DNA of 64,000 nt from Ulota crispa (taxonomy: Eukaryota > Streptophyta > Bryopsida > Orthotrichales > Orthotrichaceae), in assembly GCA_963920765.1 (NCBI GenBank), contig OY987249.1:7068817-7132816 (forward strand). Direction: 5' to 3'. This document shows positions 24,144-34,861 of this stretch, one piece after another. The translations under genes were made by a program, and so were the position numbers. The notes beneath the pieces are model-generated. The model was not told where the DNA came from. It made no database searches and was given only the letters and a program-made list of their open reading frames with translations. Position 1 is the first letter of the stretch. Each line of letters begins with the position of its first letter.

Positions 24144-24379
24144 TGTTAATGAATGAACACATACATTCATCCATTGAGATAAATCCATCTACAAGTAACG
24201 GATATTGTACATCCATACAGTAACATTGTACGTTAGTCTGAGCTCCAATATACATACCAACTCTCCCTCAGTAACCTCCCTCTTGGTTTTATGATCTGTA
24301 TGAGTTGTATGTGCGTGTATTCTGGACCCCTTTTTGTTGGTCTCTCTCATTGAGTTATCTGAGTATTTCTTCCTTAACA
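24144..24379 (+). repeat. 3' LTR of the copia element
   Basis: Begins TGTTAATGAATGAACACATA and ends TTCCTTAACA. Pairs with 15041-15275. Confidence 0.95.
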
Positions 24380-24405
24380 CAATGTGTAGTTTATGATTTT
24401 ATGAT

Positions 24406-25610
24406 TTAACTCCTAAAGGACCAAGTGGTTATTGAACAACCATTTGAGAACTCAAGTAGGGTCATATGGAGTTAATTTTTATTGGATGATCTCAGAATTG
24501 TTACACAAAGTGCAAATATGTATCCCCAAGTGGAAATGTAATTTTTTTTCCCAGTTGGATGCCCGGTTCAAAAGTTATGTTGCCCAAAAGAAACTCGGCA
24601 GCTCAGGCAGTTTGGGCATTTTTAAAGAATCATATGCTAAAACTCTCATCAACTTTTGAAATTTGGCAAGTATGTAACCATAAAAACATGGTGTACAATT
24701 GTCAAAAAAATATAAAAAAATAAAAAAACTCTCACGTCACATTTTGAAGGGAGTTAAACTTTATTAGACAGCTTCAAGAAAAAAAAATCCTTTAACTTTA
24801 GGCCCTATTATCTTTTCAATCTGTATGTTCAAAGCTCTTGAAACTTTTTTTCATATATTCCAAATGTTTATCTCTAACTTTGCACCATTCATATTTTAAA
24901 TGAAAGACTTCCTCATTGCACAAGAAATCATGAAAGAATGACTACTGTATTGCCAATTCACTAAACCTCCTTGCATTGCAAGGTGATTTCAAATAAGCTA
25001 GATTCTATAAATGCATTTGAAAATTTTCATGAGTGAACCTAACATCATATAAGGTAGATACATCCAATGCCGCTCACGAATCTAATGCCACTCATATGTA
25101 TGTAAAGGGTACATTTTACCTCTCAAATCTAGGCATGACATAGATAGCTTATCTTCTATGAAACAGAAGATAAGCTATCTATGTCAAGCCTCACAAAAGA
25201 TAAGCTATCTATGTCAAGCCTAGATTTGAGAGGTAAAATGTACCCACTACATACATATGAGCGGCATTAGGTTTGTGAGTGACATTGGATGTATCTACCT
25301 TACTTGTGAATTGTCAAAACCCTCATTTTTGTATAGAGCACAAAAATCACTCTAAAAATACTCAAATTTTGCTAACCTCGTTTTGCAAGAATGAAAAAAA
25401 GTTGTTTTTGTCACTTCAAATGTTATAATCTTACAATCCACGCAACCAAATGGGCTAATTTTTTTTGCACATATTAATTTATTGATTTTACACACTTTTG
25501 TATGATTAAAATTGAGAAAAAAGATTTTGTTTTCAATTTTTGGCAATGCTCTAAAAGTTGGTAGTTTCTGAGATTTTTTCTCAAAAATACCCTTGGTCCT
25601 TTAGGATTAA
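24406..25610 (+). mobile_element. TTAA element family A copy 2 (about 1-kb class)
   Basis: TTAA at 24406-24409 and 25607-25610. Ends CTCCTAAAGGACCAAG and CTTGGTCCTTTAGGA are inverse. Sister to 57648-58998 and to the partial copy at 63702. A family B element (25052-25300) is inserted in it, and the sister copy at about 58712 shows the unoccupied site. Without that insert it is about 955 bp. Non-coding. Confidence 0.88.
25052..25300. mobile_element. MITE family B copy 3, nested in an A element
   Basis: AGGTAGATACATCCAATG and its complement CATTGGATGTATCTACCT, flanked by TA (25050-25051, 25301-25302). The arms pair almost throughout. A segment containing AGATAAGCTATCTATGTCA is additionally repeated in direct order at about 25165 and 25200. 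Confidence 0.9.
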
Positions 25611-25652
25611 TATATCCTTGTCAAGAGTTAAACCTGGCCAAACCCCATCTTC

Positions 25653-26308
25653 TTAACCCCAAAACGACATTGAAGATAGAATGTGTCATCAACCAATTTT
25701 TGAAGTTAAATAAAACTTTACCAAATTACTATTTTTAGTAGTTTATATTTTTGAAAAATTCATTTTGAAGTTAAGTTTTAGCTTCAACAATTTGATTATG
25801 CAAATGATTTATTATGATTTTTCTATTCAAGATTTTGTGCTCGGGTGTTCATTGCAATATTGACTTTATGTAGTGTTGAGGGCTCTTAGGAATGAGCCTC
25901 AAATACACTAGGTCTTTGAGAAGAAATTGCATTAGATATTCATTTAAAAAAATTGTAGAGAAGATTTTGAGAAGTCATAAATTGATTGGGGTTATGCATG
26001 TTGGGCCTTTAATCTCATATTTTTTGGGTGACCAAGTTTTTGAATTTGACATGTGAAAAGAAGATTAAAAGACTTCAAATCACTTTCATAGTTTTAACAC
26101 CCACATGATCAAACATTGTAATCTTTCAATCAATAAGAGATATTATTGTGTTTTCTTTTCCTATGTGATCTTTAACATGTCTAGTTTGATTTTGTACGGT
26201 TTCAATTCAAAAGAATTGATACAAAAACCTATCAAAATGTTGGCTTTTTGTTCAGATTAGAGCAAATTCCTACAAGCTCGGGAACTTCCAAAGTTGTTTT
26301 GGGGTTAA
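25653..26308. mobile_element. TTAA element family A copy 3 (CCCCAAAAC subtype)
   Basis: TTAA at 25653-25656 and 26305-26308. Ends CCCCAAAACGAC and GTTGTTTTGGGG. Length 656 bp. The termini differ from the other copies (CCCCAAAA for CCCCTAAA) but the layout is the same. A B element begins directly on its right TTAA. Confidence 0.75.
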
Positions 26309-26910
26309 GGTAGGAGGCTTATAAATGGAGCAGCTAAGGGAAAGTGCGCTTCTATGGAAAAATGAGGGCAACTTGGTAAAATGGAAATATTTTTTATAGA
26401 AAGCTAAAGAAGAGAAAATTTTGAGGCCATTTAATTTGACATTTTTGAGTTAGTATGAGTTAACTACAATTTATCAAAGCAAAAGGAGCATAGGTAGCTA
26501 TTTTTGATCATGGGAGGTAGCATTCATGATGCACAGGCGGCTTGTAAATGGAGCACATGAGTCCTAAAAGCAACCATTACAAAGCCAAGAATGATCCAAT
26601 AAGGCTCTTAAAGCATGCAAGCACCCATTCCAAATTCTAATACTCACATCATGATTGAGAACAAGTTTTCATTTATTTTAGTATGATATGTATTTATATT
26701 TTACTAAAAGACAAATTTGAACACAATTATAACTAATAAGCACACACAAGAGTGGCTCATGTCACTCTCTTAAGTTCCTAAAACAGTGCATACACAAGTA
26801 CAATTTCTAAATATAGAAAATGTGAACCACTTAAGAACTTACATGCACTATTTTTGTGACCCCTACATGGTCCATTCAAAATGCCCATTCCAAACTAGAG
26901 CCTCCTACCT
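26308..26910. mobile_element. MITE family B copy 4, long
   Basis: Left end AGGTAGGAGGCTTATAAATG, right end complementary to AGGTAGGAGGCTCTAG, with TA on each side (26306-26307, 26911-26912). At 603 bp it is the longest B copy. A second GGCTTGTAAATGGAGCACAT block at 26525 suggests an internal duplication or nested copy. Confidence 0.8.
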
Positions 26911-27864
26911 TAGAGACAAGATGTTGCCTTTGAAAAATGTATGGATCTAAAAGAAGATCCATGCATTTCCTAGAGGCTAATTAGTACAACAAAAAAACAT
27001 ATGCTTTTGAAAAATGCATGAATCCAAAAGTGGGTCAATGCATATTTTAGAAGCTAATTAGTACAATAGAAGAATACATGTAATTCAACACAATTCACTA
27101 TCTTGTGAATTGGATAAATCTAACAAATATGATGCATTATTTGGGTAAAGAACATTTAAAGAAGTCAAGTAACTTGATGGTTTAGCATATAAAAAATAAT
27201 ACTTACTTTCTATTTCTACAAAGGTATGGCATCATTAGTAATATAATCAAACTTTTCATCCGGCCCTTTTAAAGCAATTCTAAATATGGTATTTATATTC
27301 TTACTTTATATTCTTACAACTATGTCTATTTTTCACACGAGTTTTCACTAAATTTTGCACATCGAATGCTCTTTTACAAGTTGCAATAGACTCACATTGC
27401 ACTCTAGCCAGTTTAGCAAGCACAAGCAAATTAGGATATTTAGTTTGCAAAAAATGATTCCATGTATTTGTGCTCCAAAGATCTCTAAAGTTCTTCTTCT
27501 CCCATTCCATAGTACATTGTAATTTGAAAACTAAAAATTCACATTTGCAAGCTGTTGCATCTATAAAAGGAGGGAAGATAAAATTTGTACAAGTGATCAA
27601 CTCCATATTGAGCTAGCAATTTTTCCAAATTTGTTATTCCCCAAGTTTGTAGTCCAACTTACTCTAAAGGCATGTTAGAGGAAGTAAAAATTTTAAAACT
27701 TGATATAAGATCATTGTCTCTAAACCTAGCTTCCAAATTTGCACAAGCAGCCTCTACGAATGTACGTTGAAATTTAAGTGCTTCTTCAAAAGCTAATCCT
27801 AATCTAGATTGCTCCATTTCAAAACTACGAAATATGTTTCAATGAATTTCTAAAGAAAGCATTC

Positions 27865-28788
27865 TTAACCCGTAAAGGCCCATTTGAGATTTCGGGCATG
27901 TACCTATAGTTAATCTAGTTTTTGTGATTTCATTACACTTTTATTGAAGGTGGGGAATTCCAAGACCTACTCAAGAATCTAATTATTTTATCATTTTGAC
28001 ATTTGACGAAGAAGTTATGCAAGAATTTTTGCTGCCCGGGGGAGGGAGGGCAATCCAAACAATCCAAAAACTTCTTAAAATTTTGTATTTTCTAAAAATA
28101 GAAATTTGAAATTGGTTCTTTAGATTTTTTTTATATGTGGGAAGCTTTGAATCATTCAACTTCAATCAATGAGATGAAAGTTATGAGATGTTTTAGTTTG
28201 TGGGCAATAATGGATTCTCTACTCCAAAATAAACTTTGAAGTCCTTTATTTTCCACAATTTTTAACATTTTGGAAAAAAAACTAAACCGAAGGAAGTAGA
28301 TTGTTTATTACAACATTATGACCATTGGGATTTTCATTTTTTCATTTTAATAATTAAATTCTTAACAATTTAGTGATTTGACTCATTCTCTACTACTTTT
28401 TACTTACTATTTTCCCCCATGTGTTGTATAGTTCCAATTGATTGGAAAATTCTCCCACACATACCTAACTTGGTGCGCTACATGTAAAAAACAAACCTCA
28501 ACTTTGTGTAGAGTAATTTTTTTCATGTAAGTGTGGACAAAGGCTTCTGAAATTTTTTGGACAGCACAAAAAGAAACCCTTTTTTTCAATTTAGATGTAA
28601 ATATCTCCCTCTTCTCCATCTAGAATGACCTAATTTTTTTCCACAAGTACTTCTTCTAGTCTAAGGCAAGATCCTATGGTTGGATTTGCAAAACAAACTT
28701 TATTTCCTACTTTTCTACTCATTCCCCCCAAAGTGGCAGTTAACAGTGACTTTCACTAGAGAAAATTGCTTGGGCCTTTAGGGGTTAA
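27865..28788 (+). mobile_element. TTAA element family A copy 4 (about 925-bp class)
   Basis: TTAA at 27865-27868 and 28785-28788. Ends CCCGTAAAGGCCCA and TGGGCCTTTAGGGG. Sister to 32151-33091 and to 55069-56253 (inverse). Shared internal phrases: CTTTTATTGAAGGTGGGGAA, GACATTTGACRAAGAAGTTATGC and AGATCCTATGGTT. It interrupts the hAT pseudogene. Non-coding. Confidence 0.9.
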
Positions 28789-29062
28789 GTAACCTTCAAA
28801 GAGTGCTATATCATGGATTACATGGTATCTAGTAGCCTCATTTAACATGTCAACATTTAAATCATTAGAGTCAACAATGAACACCATACAAATTTGAGCA
28901 ATTTTTGTTTGCACAATACTACCAATAGTTGTAACACCTACAAATTTAGTTGAAAATACTTTAGACAACATGCCTAATGAGTGCAAAATATATGCAAGAA
29001 AATACAAATATATATGTATTTAAATTGCAATAATTTCTCCAAGACTAATTTTGCTTGACCTA

Positions 29063-29372
29063 AAGTAGGAGGCTCAAATTTGGAGCACCTCCTCAAATGT
29101 ACTCTTTCTGAATATCTTATTTTTCATAGGCCTTCAACAATGTATAGTTTGTGTACATTTGAGGAGGTGCTCCATTTTAGAGCCCTATGGCCTTTCCACT
29201 TCAAATATTCATAACTAATTCCACAAAGATCCAAAAAATATTAAACAACTTGGGTTAGATGCAAATTCTTCTTGTCTTTCAAGGAAAATTTATTGAAAAT
29301 CATTTCAAGGAGTTTCACCTACCCAAAATTCAGTTTTAGCTCTTAGATGCTCCATTTATGAGCCTCCTACCT
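29063..29372. mobile_element. MITE family B copy 5, inside the hAT pseudogene
   Basis: Ends AAGTAGGAGGCTCAAATTTG and the complement of AGGTAGGAGGCTCATAAATG, flanked by TA (29061-29062, 29373-29374). 310 bp. Near its middle, GAGGAGGTGCTCCATTTTAG repeats an end-like phrase. Confidence 0.85.
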
Positions 29373-29396
29373 TAAATCCTTGTTAATGCCATCTCA

Positions 29397-29451
29397 AAAA
29401 TAATAATAATAATAATAATCATAAATAATAATAATAATAATAATAATAATC
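29397..29451. repeat. AAT microsatellite
   Basis: About 17 AAT units broken once by a C (AATCATAAATAAT). Confidence 0.95.
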
Positions 29452-30297
29452 ACTAAGTGTAGTGACGAACTACCATTTATTAAGCCATCAAATCTTAAAA
29501 TATTGTTTCATTCTTTTTTTTAGTATCAAAAAATTCCTCCTGCAAGACTATAAGTGCATGTTTACGCTTACTAAACTTGAAAATTTTCACAAATAGAATT
29601 TAAAATATAATCTATATTGTTAGAAATTACCTTGCATTTTGGCATCTTTGTAGCATCTAATGTTGCAAGATTTTCTTGTGTGCAATATAATGACCTAATA
29701 ATAAATAAAGATTTATTTGATTTTTTATAAGCAATGCTATTCCACCATGAGCACCCACCATAGTGCTTGCACCATCATTATCAAATGCAACAAACTTGCA
29801 CATATCAAGGCCCACTTTTTCAAATGCAAAATTAAAGTGTCAAAAATGATTACATCATCTTTTTTTCAACCTTCAATCTAGAACAAACCTAAAAAAACTG
29901 CCACAAGAAAACCCTCTTCTACAATAGTAACAAATACAACAAGATGACCTTTTTGAGAATTTTGAATTCTACAACTTTTTTTTGAATAACAACTAAAATG
30001 CACCAAATAAAATTAGCACATGCTTTCTCATTATGATACATATTTGTAGTCATGGGAGCTTTTATATTCACCATAAACTACACAAAGAAAGAAATTTGGA
30101 ATAAGGTAAAGATTGCTTCCTTGTGAAATACACCGCTTGAAACAGAAAGTTTAGGTCTTCATCACATGTCTGTTGATCATGTAAATAACCTTTTCCATAA
30201 CTTTTATACCACTTTGAGATGCCCACGCAAGCCTCCTATGCTCATTAGAGCACCCGCGATCTTGAAAAGCGTCAGTCTTGAGATTTTTAGAACTTCG

Positions 30298-30385
30298 AGC
30301 GGTGACAAAAAAATCCTGACATTACTCAGTCGAAACTCGAAACCCTAAACCAGCTTAATCTCCCTTGCAAAACCCTAAAAATGCC
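30298..30385. repeat. Detached copy of the BTB leader segment
   Basis: Matches 8556-8645 in order and orientation but has no BTB coding sequence beside it. The surrounding DNA is transposon. Likely a fragment moved by a transposon or left from a lost gene copy. Confidence 0.7.
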
Positions 30386-30510
30386 TGCAAAATCTGTTTC
30401 GAAGCTCAATCTCTGCTCGTGTAGGCTGAGAAGTGAAGTACAACCAATGTCAGATTTCTCTTAAGGCCTGTACAGAACTGGTATTAGGGGATACCTGGTC
30501 TTAAATTTAA

Positions 30511-30659
30511 GGGAAAGTTTCATGGATACCCCTGAAGTTTGCAATAATTTCATATATACCAGTGTTTTTTCAGAAATATCACAAACGCCATAGGACCAAA
30601 AAATTTAGGTGTTTGTTTTGTTGTGCATGTTATTTCCCTTCTTCCTTTGTGCATACGCA
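30511..30659. mobile_element. Family D foldback, left arm only
   Basis: GGGAAAGTTTCATGGATACC, then GAAGTTTGCAATAATTTCAT and TTGTTGTGCATGTTATTTCC match the left arms of 35568-35875 and 62343-62647. The right arm is absent. A family A-like end (TTAATCCTTAAAGGACC, 30663) follows directly, so the copy may have been cut or separated by that insertion. Confidence 0.7.
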
Positions 30660-30662
30660 TAT

Positions 30663-30690
30663 TAATCCTTAAAGGACCAAAGAGTCCAAC
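30663..30690 (+). mobile_element. Orphan left end of a family A element
   Basis: TTAATCCTTAAAGGACCAAA followed by GAGTCC resembles the left end at 57648. A matching right end was not found in the next 1.5 kb. Confidence 0.5.
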
Positions 30691-32150
30691 ATGGTCAAAT
30701 GGGGGTTTTGGAGGTGTAAAAGTAGACAAAATAGGCATGGCATGCTCAAGTTTTGGTCCAACAAAATTTTTGGATTGGTTTGTTATTCCTTGAAACATTT
30801 AGATTTTGCACTCAAACATTTGAATTTACTATTTTTAGTACTAAAACTATTAGTGGGAGTGTATATAGGCATTGTACATTGCATTGTGGATGGAGGAATT
30901 TTGGATGGGATGGGTTGGAAGCCCACACTCCCATGTATAGGGGAGAAGGTTGGTGATGTGTCACTTTTTTTTTCTCTTGATTGGGCAAGGTTTTTGTAGC
31001 TCTAAAGTAGTGAGCAGCTAGATCCACTTACTTTGAATGAGTACAAGTTTTGGAGTTTTTTCCCATTTGAGGAGTTTTTTTTTCTGTCAAGTATAGCTAA
31101 ACACAATCTCATGGGATCAGCCATTAGGAAAAAAAAATTGGGAAAAAATCACATAAAAGTCCAAAATCCATATTGTAAACTGCTACCTAAATTAACAAAT
31201 ATGAAATTCTTGGTGGGGATTTTGCAGATTTATTTGGATTTGAAATCAAATTAGCCTTAAACTTTTGATTTATTATTGGATATTGAATGACCGGTTTGGA
31301 TTGTGTGAATACTTATTCAACTTTCTAAAAATTGAGGGAATGTGCTAAAGGTTCCATATTAAAAGTATGCTAAATTTTCTTAGCAAGACACTTTGGATTG
31401 ACAAGAAAGAAATAGTGTGCACACAAAGGTTTGCCCTTTGCAAATGAATTGAGCATTTACTTCAATAAAATCCCACGATTACCTTGATCTTTGCGTTACA
31501 AAGAAAATCAGTTTATCCCTTTGCTCAACCACCTTCGAGTGATTGGGGGAAGCAATTGAGAGGATTGACCAAGAGGGCAAAAAACAAACAAATAGTGGTG
31601 ATGCGAGACGACCATGAGGTTAAAACTTTGCACGCAAAGATTTCTCCACCTGATTCTTCACCTCTACACGAGAAAATTTTCACAAAATGGGCAATTGCAG
31701 ATCAGAAACTACATGTCGCATTTCCATTCTTCAAAGATTGAGAATGCAGTGGAGAAGGTGCGAGAGAAGGCGTGACTACCCCTATTCATTCCTATGTTCA
31801 CTCTTAACTTTTGTTTGTCATTGAAGCAATTTTGTGACTTTTGGATGACTAGATATTCTTGTGAACAATAGAGTAATACTATTTTTCATTCAAAATTTTA
31901 TAAGGACATAGACAATGGAGTTGAGTGTATCCATATAGATAGCTTTTGCATGCATAGTGTTCACATGAGCGTCCCTCCTACCAATTGAGTAATAAAGATG
32001 GACCCTGGTTTAATGTATTTTATGTTTTAAGGATCTTTTTACCACAAGTCAATGTGAGCCATTAAATGATGTGTTTAGAATTTGAGCATAACTAGCAATA
32101 TAGTAGTGACTAGCTACGATGAAGGTGTCCGGACAAGAAAAAAGTTCATC
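30691..32150. other. Gene-free DNA between A elements
   Basis: No exon or complete element recognised. An open frame at 31484-31741 (85 codons) has no motif that I recognise and AT-rich composition like its surroundings. It is left unannotated. Confidence 0.45.
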
Positions 32151-33091
32151 TTAACCCCTAAAGGACCATTGTCCCTTCGGGGGACCAGTTGGACTTTGGA
32201 CATGTACCTAACGCTAAACTACTGTGTGTGATTTTCTAAAACTTTTATTGAAGGTGGGGAATTCAAAGATCTACGCGGGCATCTAATTTCTTCTTCATTT
32301 CAACATTTGACAAAGAAGTTATGCATGAATTTCAAAAAATTTGGGGAGGACTGCCCGTCTAGGCAGCCCAAAAACTTCTTTAAAAATTACTTTTTTTTAA
32401 AACTCAAATTTGAAATTGGTTCTTTAGATTTTTTTTTATTCATGAGAAGCTTTGAATCATTCAATCTCAATCAATGACATGAAAGTTAAGAGGAGTTTTT
32501 GTTTGTGGGCAATCATGGAATCTCTACTCTAAAATAAACTTTGAAGTCCTTTATTTTACTCAATTTTCAATATTTTGGAAAAAAAAATTAAACTAAAGGA
32601 AGTAGATTTTTCATCACAACATTATCACCGTTGGGATTTGCATTTTTCATTTCCATAATTAAATTCTTAACAATTTTGTGTTTTGAATCATTCTCTACTT
32701 CTTTTTACTTACTACTTTTTCCCATGTGTTGTATAGTTCCAATTGATTTGAAAATTCTCCCACACATACCTAATTTGGTGTGCTACATGGAAAAAATAAA
32801 GTGCAACTTTGGGTAGAGCAACTTTTTTGTTATAAGAGAGGTCAAAGGCTTCTAAAATTATTGGGCAGCATAGAAAAAAACTATTTTTCACTTTAGATGT
32901 AAATATCTCACTCTCCTCCATTTGGAATGAGCTGATTTTTTTTCCCAAAAGTACCTCTTCCAATTTGGGGCAAGATCCTATGGTTAGATTTTCCAAAAAC
33001 AAAACATAAAATCCCTTTTCTTTGAACCTCCTAGAAGTGGCAGTCTTTAGTGATTTTGGCAGAAAATAGGGCTTGGTCCTTTAGGGGTTAC
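32151..33091 (+). mobile_element. TTAA element family A copy 5 (about 925-bp class)
   Basis: TTAA at 32151-32154; the right flank is TTAC (33088-33091), a one-base decay of TTAA. Ends CCCCTAAAGGACCA and TGGTCCTTTAGGGG form a perfect inverted pair. A subterminal hairpin, GTCCCTTCGGGGGAC, lies at 32171-32185. Sister of 27865-28788. Confidence 0.88.
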
Positions 33092-33971
33092 AAAAGCATT
33101 CACCATAGCCAAATACCCCTTGTAGCTCCTCCAATACTGAACCTGCTAGGCTACTTCCAAGTTAGGGACAGTGATCTTACCCAAGCATTTTCTTCCATAG
33201 GTTCATTTTAGCCAAGTACTACTATAGAAAGTTTACCAAATCTAGTTTCTTCTATACTTTAAGTTTTTGAAAAAATTTAAACTTAGAGTTTTTTATTATT
33301 GTCACAAGTTGAATACATATTACCAGCATGGGATGGATACCTTTTCTAATATTACTAACATGAAAAGAAGAATTCTGCCATGATGATCTTCATTGTGATT
33401 TGCATCCATGATGAAAAATTTGGTGTAATTTGAATACATTTTATAATTGATATGAACTTCTTTAGCATTTATTTCAAAAAACTACAATAAATTCAAAGTT
33501 TCACCAAAATTTATGAATACTTTTTTGACATATAGTATGCACCTACCCTCTTTTACTAAAATTATAACATTGGATTTTGATGTTACTTATAGTGCCAAAA
33601 TAAATTCTAGAAGGTGACTGAAGTTCCTTAAAAAAAAACCCATGGTAGTAGGCCAATCCTTTAGTGGTTAAACTTCTCATTCTTCATAGAAGTTTCAATC
33701 TAAAAGAAGGTGTGACTAAGGTAGACATACCCATTCTCAAGTGGCTCTCAATTCCGTGCCCTACATTTTAGGTGTTCACATAGACTCTTGAACTCAAAGT
33801 CAAGCACCAAACGCTCCTTGCACAAGCAACTCCTGACATATGTTGGTTGCTAAGCTGGTTTAGAAGGGCTGGGATTGGGACCATCAAGTGGCATTATAAG
33901 AACACATCCAAACAATTTTAGGATTTAATCTACAATTGCTTTTAGGGCCCTATGTGCTGTAACTTTGCCCT
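33092..33971. other. Spacer with orphan element ends
   Basis: Contains a right-end-like CCAATCCTTTAGTGGTTAA (33653-33671) without a partner, and TAAGGTAGACATACCC (33715-33730), a B-like left end without a partner. These are probably broken A and B copies. Confidence 0.45.
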
Positions 33972-34213
33972 TTAACCCCTAAAGGATGAAGCAACCCTTT
34001 GCGACTAGCACAATATGGGGTGCTTTTCTTGTATTTGGAGTGCATCCGCACCTTTATTACATTAGAAATCAACAATGAAATTAGATTATAGATCAATGAT
34101 GTTCAAGTGAGGTAGTCAAGATCCCAAATTAAAACTTTTTGTTGATAGCAAATGCCAATTATATAGCAGCATATATACTATGTATTATAGTAGCTGCGTC
34201 CTTTAAGAGTTAA
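33972..34213. mobile_element. TTAA element family A copy 6 (about 225-bp class)
   Basis: TTAA at 33972-33975 and 34210-34213. Ends CCCCTAAAGGATG and a decayed GTCCTTTAAGAG. The internal sequence parallels 14450-14680 (TTTGCGACTAGCACAATATG; CTTGTATTTGGAGTGCATCC). Confidence 0.8.
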
Positions 34214-34337
34214 TATGAAATATTCTACGGTACAATACTTTCTTCCACAACCATGACATTTCATGATAGCTTGTTGAAAGGCTAATCCTTCTAAATTTTC
34301 CGAGACCTTTTCTGAGACCTTGCCGTACCCCAAGTCC

Positions 34338-34702
34338 TTAACCCTTAAAGGATGGATGGATCACCATGGCTTACCCTGCTTGTAGCAATCTATAGTGTTT
34401 TGCACATGTGCACCAATAATATTGCTTCAAAAATTTGGAAAAGTCAACAGTGCATGATACCCTCATAAAAATTGCAAGAATGACAGCTTGGGAGCTAACA
34501 CCATATTTCTGAATCTTATCACAATGTGGGTTATAAAAAAATGAATACATCTCAAGTGGTAATTTCTTGTCTTCCATTATGAACCATGTGTTTATGATCA
34601 CTTTTGAAAAAAATCAGATGAAAAACGATTTTTTTCTGAATCACAGAATCTTTTATCAGAACCGGAGGACGTTTTTCGTCCTCCTCAACGTTTAGGGATT
34701 AA
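34338..34702. mobile_element. TTAA element family A copy 7 (365 bp)
   Basis: TTAA at 34338-34341 and 34699-34702. Ends CCCTTAAAGGATGG and CAACGTTTAGGGA. An inner palindrome GGACGTTTTTCGTCC lies at 34667-34681. Non-coding. Confidence 0.7.
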
Positions 34703-34861
34703 ACGCTCGGGTATGGGTCTGTCTAACTCTTATTGTAAACCCGGCCTTAGGAGGTGGTTGTTGCCAAGCGCGGGACCTCATGAAACTTTTCAAAAATTCA
34801 AAAAAGAAATCCGCGCGATACCGACCACAATCGATTTGATCGACGACGTGAAGAAGCGGCG

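Larger units (their letters stand above)
15041..24379 (+). mobile_element. Ty1/copia LTR retrotransposon, decayed, with insertion
   Basis: Complete in outline: 5' LTR, tRNA primer site, gag, protease, integrase, reverse transcriptase, RNase H, 3' LTR. The order integrase before reverse transcriptase makes it Ty1/copia. Total 9.3 kb, of which about 3.9 kb (15949-19835) is an inverted-repeat insertion in gag, leaving an original element near 5.4 kb. LTRs are 235 and 236 bp and differ at roughly 15 positions by hand count (about 6%). A clean 5-bp target duplication is not visible (ACGTG before, CAATG after). Many stops disable it. Confidence 0.95.
27301..30170 (-). pseudogene. hAT-superfamily transposase remnant
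   Basis: Read on the minus strand from about 30170 down. Fragments in the expected hAT order: VYFTRKQSLPYSKFLSL; LVVFVTIVEEGF; KFVAFDNDGASTMVGAHG (the conserved DGA block, 29710-29800) with LGHYIAHK; FLAYILHSLGMLSKVFST (28960-29005); EEALKFQRTF and ANLEARFRDND (27700-27800); and the C-terminal dimerisation region NLLVLAKLARVQCESIATCK and RAFDVQNLVKTRVKNRHS (27310-27430). It is split by a family A element (27865-28788) and a family B element (29063-29372), and has further frame breaks, so it is dead. Family knowledge: hAT transposases mobilise 8-bp-TSD DNA transposons. The terminal repeats of this copy were not found. It is not a plausible source for the A or B MITEs, whose target sites differ. 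Confidence 0.82.

Noticed and set aside
23847..24188. 113-codon minus-strand frame near the 3' LTR as an antisense retroelement gene
   Set aside because: It overlaps the LTR, has no conserved domain, and could be chance in a moderately GC stretch.
27301..30170. The hAT remnant as the transposase for A or B elements
   Set aside because: hAT enzymes make 8-bp duplications. A has TTAA and B has TA, so different enzymes are needed.
31484..31741. 85-codon open frame as a gene
   Set aside because: No recognisable motif, no neighbouring exon, and composition equals the surrounding repeat DNA.
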